This document shows positions 59,391 through 64,000 of a stretch of DNA of 64,000 nt, piece by piece (the first letter of the stretch is position 1; every line of letters begins with the position of its first letter). The position numbers were made by a program, and so were the translations under genes. The notes beneath the pieces were generated by a model that was not told where the DNA came from, searched no databases, and was given only the letters and a program-made list of their open reading frames with translations. The stretch is from Virgibacillus profundi (GTDB lineage: Bacteria; Bacillota; Bacilli; Bacillales; Amphibacillaceae): contig NZ_NPOA01000016.1 in assembly GCF_002287375.1 (NCBI RefSeq), positions 52,748 through 116,747 of the forward strand, read 5' to 3'.

Positions 59391-60291
59391 TCAGGAACTT
59401 ACCATAGCTCCTCCGTTCACATGAATGACCTGACCAGAAACATAAGATGAATCATCTGAAGCAAGGTAAACATATGCTGGTGCTAGCTCATACGGTTGAC
59501 CTGCACGCTTCATCGGTACATCTTTTCCAAATTTTTCAGCAATCCGTTCAGCGGAAAAGCTCGCAGGAATTAATGGTGTCCAGATTGGGCCAGGTGCTAC
59601 AGCATTCACACGTATTCCTTGATCAATAACATTGAGTGACAGTGAGCGTGTATACCCAACAATCGCACCCTTTGTTGCCGTGTAATCAATCATTTTCTCC
59701 TCACCCTGATATGTTGTGATCGATGTTGTATTTATAATGGTACTTCCTTCTTTTAAATAAGGTAGAGAAGCTTTTGTCAGATAAAAGAAGGCATATATAT
59801 TTGTTTGAAAAGTAGCGTCCCACTGCTCTGTCGACACGTCAGTTAAACTATTCTGCACGAATTGCACACCATGATTATTCACTAAAATATCGAGCTTTCC
59901 AAAATGATCAATTGTTTGCTTAACAACCTTTTTGGCAATGCTGTTGGTCTCTTAAATCTCCAACAATCAATTGGCAACTTCTTCCTAACTCCTCAATTCT
60001 ATGTTTCGTTCGATATGCGTCTCCATCTTCGTATGAATAATAATAAGGAATAACAACATCTGCACCCTCTTTTGCAAATGCAATCGCTACAGCAGCCCCA
60101 ATTCCACTGTCACCACCAGTTATAATCGCAACCTTGTCTGTTAATTTACCCGAACCTTTATAATTTGGATTTTCTATAATTGGTCTTGGTACCATTAATG
60201 ATTCAATACCAGGCTGTTGGGGTTGATGCTGGGGCGGAAATTCTTGCGGCAGTTGCTCTTGATCAATGCGATCGTGACTCTCGTTTCTCAT
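59391..60291 (-). pseudogene. Frameshifted SDR oxidoreductase (YhdF-like)
   Basis: Two abutting frames together make one short-chain dehydrogenase of about 290 residues. The upstream part (59920-60291) has PPQHQPQQPG and the NAD motif TGGDSGIGAAVA. The downstream part (59391-59882 and a little further) has the NNHG, YTATKGA catalytic motif, and [12 protein letters not shown], ending VNGGAMVSS. Reading through requires removing one base in CAAAAAGGTTG (59927-59933), where CAA AAA GTT GTT AAG is expected. Either a true pseudogene or a one-base homopolymer sequencing error. Confidence 0.85.
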
Positions 60292-60390
60292 TTTTGTTTA
60301 CCTCCTCAGAAATAAATCACTTAGGTAATGTATTCCAATGAGAAGATGGGTGTTCGTTTATGTTTTGATATAAAGGTTATTTTCTCAGAG

Positions 60391-60459
60391 TTGGGATCGT
60401 GCGCTGCTCGCCAGTCTCTGTAAGCTCAACCACTTTTCTCTATGCCCGAACGATCCCAA
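60391..60459. repeat. Inverted repeat with 10-bp arms between SDR and yebE
   Basis: TTGGGATCGT (60391-60400) and ACGATCCCAA (60450-60459) bound a 49-bp core. The left arm and GCGCTGCTCGCC resemble the tandem unit at 17334-17398, so they may be one repeat family. Confidence 0.55.
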
Positions 60460-60500
60460 AATAGGTGAGAACTTGTCCAATAGGCGTCAACTTAAATTAA

Positions 60501-60533
60501 AAAATGAACAGATCATTTCAATCCGTTCATTTT
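60501..60533. terminator. Intrinsic terminator after yebE
   Basis: AAAATGAAC pairs with GTTCATTTT around a 15-nt loop, with A and T tracts on both sides. Confidence 0.75.
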
Positions 60534-60539
60534 TAACAA

Positions 60540-61172
60540 CTATTTTTCATTTTCCCCGGAACCCGATTCCTGCGTATCCTCTGTTTTCGGTGCCTCAGGC
60601 TTGTTATCAACACTGACACCCCGCTTCTTCGGATTCATCAATCTTCCTTTACGTACTTGTTTCACCCAGAAGCCACCATGGATCTGTTTTGGTTCATAGG
60701 CAATAATAAATGCTTTTGGATCAATCTCCTGGATTGTTTCATAAAGTTTTAATTCGTATTTTCTGGGAGTTAAAATTTGCATGGACAAACGGTCGCCTTC
60801 CATTCCGTAAGAAAACCAGCTTGTTACACCATATCCTTTATCACGCAGCTTGCGTGTAAATTCAATATCCGGATTGGATGAAACAACATTTACGGTTATA
60901 TACCCAAGGGCTAATTTTTCTTCAATTTTCGTTCCAACGATTACACCTGTTCCAAAGCCAATTGCATATGCAACGAGATTCTGTATTTGATCCAGGTTAT
61001 CCAGCACCAAACCAAGTCCTACAACATAGATAACAATTTCAAACATGCTTACAAAGGCCGCTATATAGCGCCGGCCTTTTAATGTCAGGATCATACGAAT
61101 TGTCGATAGGGATACATATACGATATTTATGATAAGAATAATTGCGACCATGAGATATGCATTTTCCAGCAA
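60540..61172 (-). CDS. yebE: DUF2179 / UPF0316 membrane protein YebE
   Basis: A 210-residue protein with three N-terminal helices (about 7-28, 35-58, 66-84) and a C-terminal DUF2179 cytoplasmic domain ([43 protein letters not shown]), then a charged tail. TTG start 61172 with GGAGG 7 nt upstream. In B. subtilis yebE is also near purE. Function unknown; DUF2179 domains in related proteins may bind nucleotides. Confidence 0.88.
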   Translation of the reverse strand: MLENAYLMVAIILIINIVYVSLSTIRMILTLKGRRYIAAFVSMFEIVIYVVGLGLVLDNLDQIQNLVAYAIGFGTGVIVGTKIEEKLALGYITVNVVSSNPDIEFTRKLRDKGYGVTSWFSYGMEGDRLSMQILTPRKYELKLYETIQEIDPKAFIIAYEPKQIHGGFWVKQVRKGRLMNPKKRGVSVDNKPEAPKTEDTQESGSGENEK

Positions 61173-61322
61173 TACAAGCCCTCCAATTTCTTAATTTATT
61201 AGAATACATTCTATTGTACTTTATGAAAATAAATATATGCAAAAATTAATGCATCCCATCATGATTTCACCACTAAACACTTCTGGGCATATTGTATATA
61301 AATAAATATCCGAGGTGATATC

Positions 61323-61757
61323 ATGGATCCATTTAAACAAATGGGGGACTGGAAAAAGAATTTGGATCAGTTTTTCGGGGAGAATTTCTGGAGTGAGTTT
61401 GATGATATTATAAAACCAAATATCCCACAAATCAATATGTATCAATCAGATCATGAAGTAATGTGTATTGTTAATATGCCTGGATTGGATGATTTATATC
61501 AAATTGATATTTATGTAGATCACGCCACACTTGAGCTGAAGGGTACGATTGATATTCATCATTCAGGTGGCACTGCTATCAAAGAGGAAATTTTACAGGG
61601 GGTTTTTGAGCGGGAAATATCACTACCTTTCCCTGTCCGTGCAGATAAAATTAAGGCAACCTATAGAAATGGACTTGTGTATATTCAACTGCATCGTTTA
61701 ATTTCAGAGACCAGCAGGAGAAATAAAGTAAATGTACATTTGCTGAAGGATGAATAA
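61323..61757 (+). CDS. Hsp20/alpha-crystallin family small heat shock protein
   Basis: A 144-residue protein. The N-terminal amphipathic region (MDPFKQMGDWKKNLDQFFGENFW) is followed by an alpha-crystallin domain (about 38-130: PQINMYQSDHEVMCIVNMPGL...LELKGTI...FEREISLPFPVRADKIKATYRNGLVYIQL). The A-x-x-x-NGV/L motif is present as ATYRNGLVYI. The short C-terminus resembles the spore-coat-associated branch (CotM/CotP/GerT), so a spore role is possible. GAGGTG precedes ATG. Confidence 0.82.
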   Translation: MDPFKQMGDWKKNLDQFFGENFWSEFDDIIKPNIPQINMYQSDHEVMCIVNMPGLDDLYQIDIYVDHATLELKGTIDIHHSGGTAIKEEILQGVFEREISLPFPVRADKIKATYRNGLVYIQLHRLISETSRRNKVNVHLLKDE

Positions 61758-61771
61758 AACTAATCATTAAT

Positions 61772-61802
61772 GCCACCTTTTATTACGCTATAGAAAGGTG
61801 GC
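61772..61802. terminator. Bidirectional terminator between hsp20 and the MOSC gene
   Basis: GCCACCTTT pairs with AAAGGTGGC around a 13-nt loop; T-rich DNA follows on the plus strand. Confidence 0.8.
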
Positions 61803-61809
61803 AATTAAT

Positions 61810-62520
61810 TTAATTTTTATTCGGCCCAAAAACGCGCTTTTCTATATTGGAGTTCTGACCGCGCAATCGTTTGTTTAATGTCCGCTTCCAGTTTTCAGCA
61901 AGCAATGGACATGATGCAAGGTCATCAGCCAGACGCAGATCATCTTTATAAACATGCATCACTTCATTACAAGCAGCAATTGTCCACTCGGGATATGGCC
62001 TTTCCAGCAATTCCAAATCAGACTTCGCCTGGACATGCCCTTCCTGTAATACACGAAAATACCAGCCGGTCCGACCGCTTTTTTGAATCTGTAATGCAAG
62101 ATCCATGATCTGAAAACGACGGGCAGGCTTCCAGCAAGGCTGACGAGGCTGAGAAACCTGAATGATTGCATCTCCAATTTTGTACGTATCCCCAATACAA
62201 ACAGAGAACTCATCCATTTCCAGAACAGCGAAGTTTTCTCCAAATGCCCCCATATCAATATAATCAATTGAGAGTTCTTCCTTCCAATAAGTATAATGCT
62301 TAATTGGATAAGCAAAGACCGCTTTTTCCGGCCCACCATGATTTCTTTTATCAGCTACTTCATCACCGGTAAATCCAGTTTTTCCGAGCAGGATTTTTTT
62401 GTCTGTTTCATTTTTGAATATACCACTTTCCCACGGTCGATCCATCCGATTTGTTGCATTAGGATCACCCATTTGCTTTACTTTACCGATAAACATTTTA
62501 TGCACATGTGGTTCATCCAT
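61810..62520 (-). CDS. MOSC domain protein, YiiM family
   Basis: A 236-residue protein. The MOSC domain (about 15-165) has GFTGDEVADKRNHGGPEKAVFAYP, GAFGENFAV and the conserved Cys in VSQPRQPCWKPARRF (about 131-145). A C-terminal 3-alpha domain (about 170-215) follows, as in YiiM. MOSC proteins handle molybdenum-cofactor sulfur or, in YiiM, reduce N-hydroxylated compounds; the exact reaction is not shown here. It diverges from msrA. Confidence 0.85.
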   Translation of the reverse strand: MDEPHVHKMFIGKVKQMGDPNATNRMDRPWESGIFKNETDKKILLGKTGFTGDEVADKRNHGGPEKAVFAYPIKHYTYWKEELSIDYIDMGAFGENFAVLEMDEFSVCIGDTYKIGDAIIQVSQPRQPCWKPARRFQIMDLALQIQKSGRTGWYFRVLQEGHVQAKSDLELLERPYPEWTIAACNEVMHVYKDDLRLADDLASCPLLAENWKRTLNKRLRGQNSNIEKRVFGPNKN

Positions 62521-62617
62521 TATGTCACCTACTTTGATATATGATATAGTATCTATATTCTAACTGATTATTAACTATAATGTAACGATTACATTCTTAA
62601 ATGGAAGTGAAAACAAA

Positions 62618-63139
62618 ATGATAAATAAAGCAACGTTTGCTGGTGGCTGCTTCTGGTGTATGGTAAAACCGTTTGATCAATGGGATGGTGTATACAATGT
62701 CATCTCAGGCTATACGGGGGGACATCTGAAAAATCCTACATACGAAGCTGTGAAAAGTGACACATCCGGTCACTATGAAGCTGTTGAAATTACATATGAT
62801 CCTGACATCATAACATATGAAGAAATTTTAAAAATCTACTGGCAGCAAATTGACCCAACGGATGATGGCGGACAATTTCATGACCGTGGAGATTCCTATC
62901 GTACAGCTATTTTTTACCATGATCATGAACAAAAGGATGCCGCTGAAACATCCAGGCAAACGCTTGATCAAAGTGGGAAATTTTCAAAATCGATTGTGAC
63001 TAAAATCCTCCCGGCAGCTACATTTTACCCAGCTGAAGACTATCATCAGGATTTCTATAAAAAGAGTGAACAGGAATATGAAGAAGACCGTGCTAAATCA
63101 GGACGGGATGAGTTTATTGAGGAGAAATGGAAAAAATAA
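62618..63139 (+). CDS. msrA: Peptide-methionine (S)-S-oxide reductase
   Basis: A 173-residue MsrA: catalytic GGCFWC (about 9-14), [33 protein letters not shown] and [26 protein letters not shown]. The C-terminal recycling Cys found in many MsrA is absent. The second Cys of GCFWC could serve, as in other Bacilli. It repairs oxidised methionine with thioredoxin. No msrB neighbours it. Confidence 0.95.
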   Translation: MINKATFAGGCFWCMVKPFDQWDGVYNVISGYTGGHLKNPTYEAVKSDTSGHYEAVEITYDPDIITYEEILKIYWQQIDPTDDGGQFHDRGDSYRTAIFYHDHEQKDAAETSRQTLDQSGKFSKSIVTKILPAATFYPAEDYHQDFYKKSEQEYEEDRAKSGRDEFIEEKWKK

Positions 63140-63168
63140 AGAAACGTGCAGAATTATGCACGTTTCTT
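63139..63168. terminator. Bidirectional terminator between msrA and the amidotransferase-like gene
   Basis: AAGAAACGTGCA pairs with TGCACGTTTCTT around a 6-nt loop; the right half overlaps the end of the convergent gene. Confidence 0.85.
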
Positions 63169-63867
63169 CTTATATTCCAAACAGGCAGCCATAAACCCTT
63201 GATAAATTTTCAAAGAACCTTCATCATCCATTCCCTCAGGATGCCATTGCAGACCAAGAACAAACGGATGTGCTTTACTTTCTATTGCCTCAATTACCCC
63301 ATCGCTTGCCTCTCCACTTATTTGAAAAGTATCCGGTACACTACGATTTGCCTGATGATGCCAGCTATTTATACGAAATTTCTCTAATCCTGTTAATTGA
63401 TGAAGCAGTGAACCTTTTAATACATTTACAAAATGCGATCCATGCTTTAACGGCGCTTTCTGTGTATGCTGCAGCAATTCCCTGTCAATCTGCGCATAAA
63501 TATCCTGATACATGTCCCCACCTGCCACTATATTTAAAATCTGACAGCCTCGACAAACGCCTAAAATTGGTTTCCCCATTTCCAGCAGTTTTTTTATAAG
63601 AGAAAACTCAAATTGATCACGCTCAGGAATAATTGTCCCTAGTTTAGGATGTGGTTCTTCTCCAAATAATATTGGATCAATGTCATACCCCCCTGTTAAA
63701 TACAAGCCATCAATCTCATTTGCAATCTGGTCGATATCTTCCAACAGATATGGCAGCATTAAAGGTATGCCACCAACACGCGAAATTGCTTTTATATTTC
63801 TATTCGTAACAGCATAATGGGATTGATCCATTTCCATGGATGAGGTAACGCCAATTAATGGTTTCAT
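63154..63867 (-). CDS. Class I glutamine-amidotransferase-like hydrolase, gamma-glutamyl-GABA hydrolase (PuuD) family
   Basis: A 237-residue PuuD-type hydrolase: IDGLYLTGGYDIDPILFGEEP, nucleophile Cys in ILGVCRGCQILNIVAGG (about 103-119), HHQANR, and the late His-x-Glu in GLQWHPEG. The family cleaves gamma-glutamyl amides such as gamma-glutamyl-GABA. No other putrescine genes are beside it, so the substrate is open. The remaining 63868-64000 shows only upstream DNA. Confidence 0.88.
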   Translation of the reverse strand: MKPLIGVTSSMEMDQSHYAVTNRNIKAISRVGGIPLMLPYLLEDIDQIANEIDGLYLTGGYDIDPILFGEEPHPKLGTIIPERDQFEFSLIKKLLEMGKPILGVCRGCQILNIVAGGDMYQDIYAQIDRELLQHTQKAPLKHGSHFVNVLKGSLLHQLTGLEKFRINSWHHQANRSVPDTFQISGEASDGVIEAIESKAHPFVLGLQWHPEGMDDEGSLKIYQGFMAACLEYKKKRA

Positions 63868-64000
63868 TTTTAATCCTCCTCGTATAGTATATTTAAGAAC
63901 AAAAAATTGCTCTTTGACAATTGAATAATTTCGTTACATTCAAAACATTTTGCTTGGGTATTGCGTGATGTCCTTAGATAATAGAATTGGAATGGATCCA

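Overview
The window is low-GC DNA from a Bacillaceae chromosome, most like the Virgibacillus/Oceanobacillus/Lentibacillus group. Strong AGGAGG ribosome binding sites and TTG/GTG starts are common. Gene order from about 23 to 61 kb follows the Bacillus subtilis pur - yerABC - pcrB-pcrA-ligA-yerH - putP - gatCAB - dgkB - yefA segment. No rRNA, tRNA, CRISPR array, intact insertion sequence or prophage was seen. Nearly all genes lie on the minus strand.

Region 1 (1-3.3 kb) holds the 5' part of an RclA-like flavin disulfide reductase behind a CsoR-type palindrome, then a coupled pair of an ATC-hydrolase-family protein and an M20 carbamoylase, and a membrane protein of unknown role. Region 2 (3.5-17.2 kb) is a single B12 operon read leftward from a promoter, cobalamin riboswitch and terminator. 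It encodes uptake (btuF, btuC, a BtuD-CbiZ fusion), adenosylation (cobO), side-chain amidation (cbiA, cobQ), aminopropanol attachment (cobD, cbiB), nucleotide-loop assembly (cobU, a second degenerate CobU, cobS) and alpha-ribazole salvage (cblT, cblS, cobC). Its cobyric acid synthase has Ser in place of the glutaminase Cys.

Region 3 (17.5-23 kb) is accessory: UspA, a SulP transporter, a 60-residue HTH protein, an MFS transporter and an exported beta-propeller protein. Region 4 (23-48 kb) is core: dus, rlmD, mqo, dagK, gatCAB, putP with a 37-residue partner, pruA, camS, ligA, pcrA, pcrB, yerC, yerB, yerA. Between putP and pruA sits a probable peptide quorum-sensing cassette, an RNPP regulator followed by a 47-residue secreted propeptide.

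Region 5 (48-59.4 kb) is the purine operon behind PurR boxes and a guanine riboswitch. It looks damaged or rearranged. purB, purC, purS and purQ are missing between purK and purL, where repeats lie instead. The purF start region is replaced by inserted DNA, so the only visible start lies after the catalytic Cys. Region 6 (59.4-64 kb) has a frameshifted SDR gene, yebE, an Hsp20 protein, a MOSC protein, msrA and a class I glutamine-amidotransferase-like hydrolase.

The most striking undescribed structure is a family of four intergenic arrays (32369-32535, 44413-44579, 48048-48214, 52848-53014). Each is exactly 167 bp and carries eight copies of a 10-bp motif (AGTTGAGAGA) on a strict 21-bp lattice. 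Left copies point forward and right copies point backward, and the switch point differs between arrays (4+4, 5+3, 3+5, 3+5). I do not recognise this as a described element.
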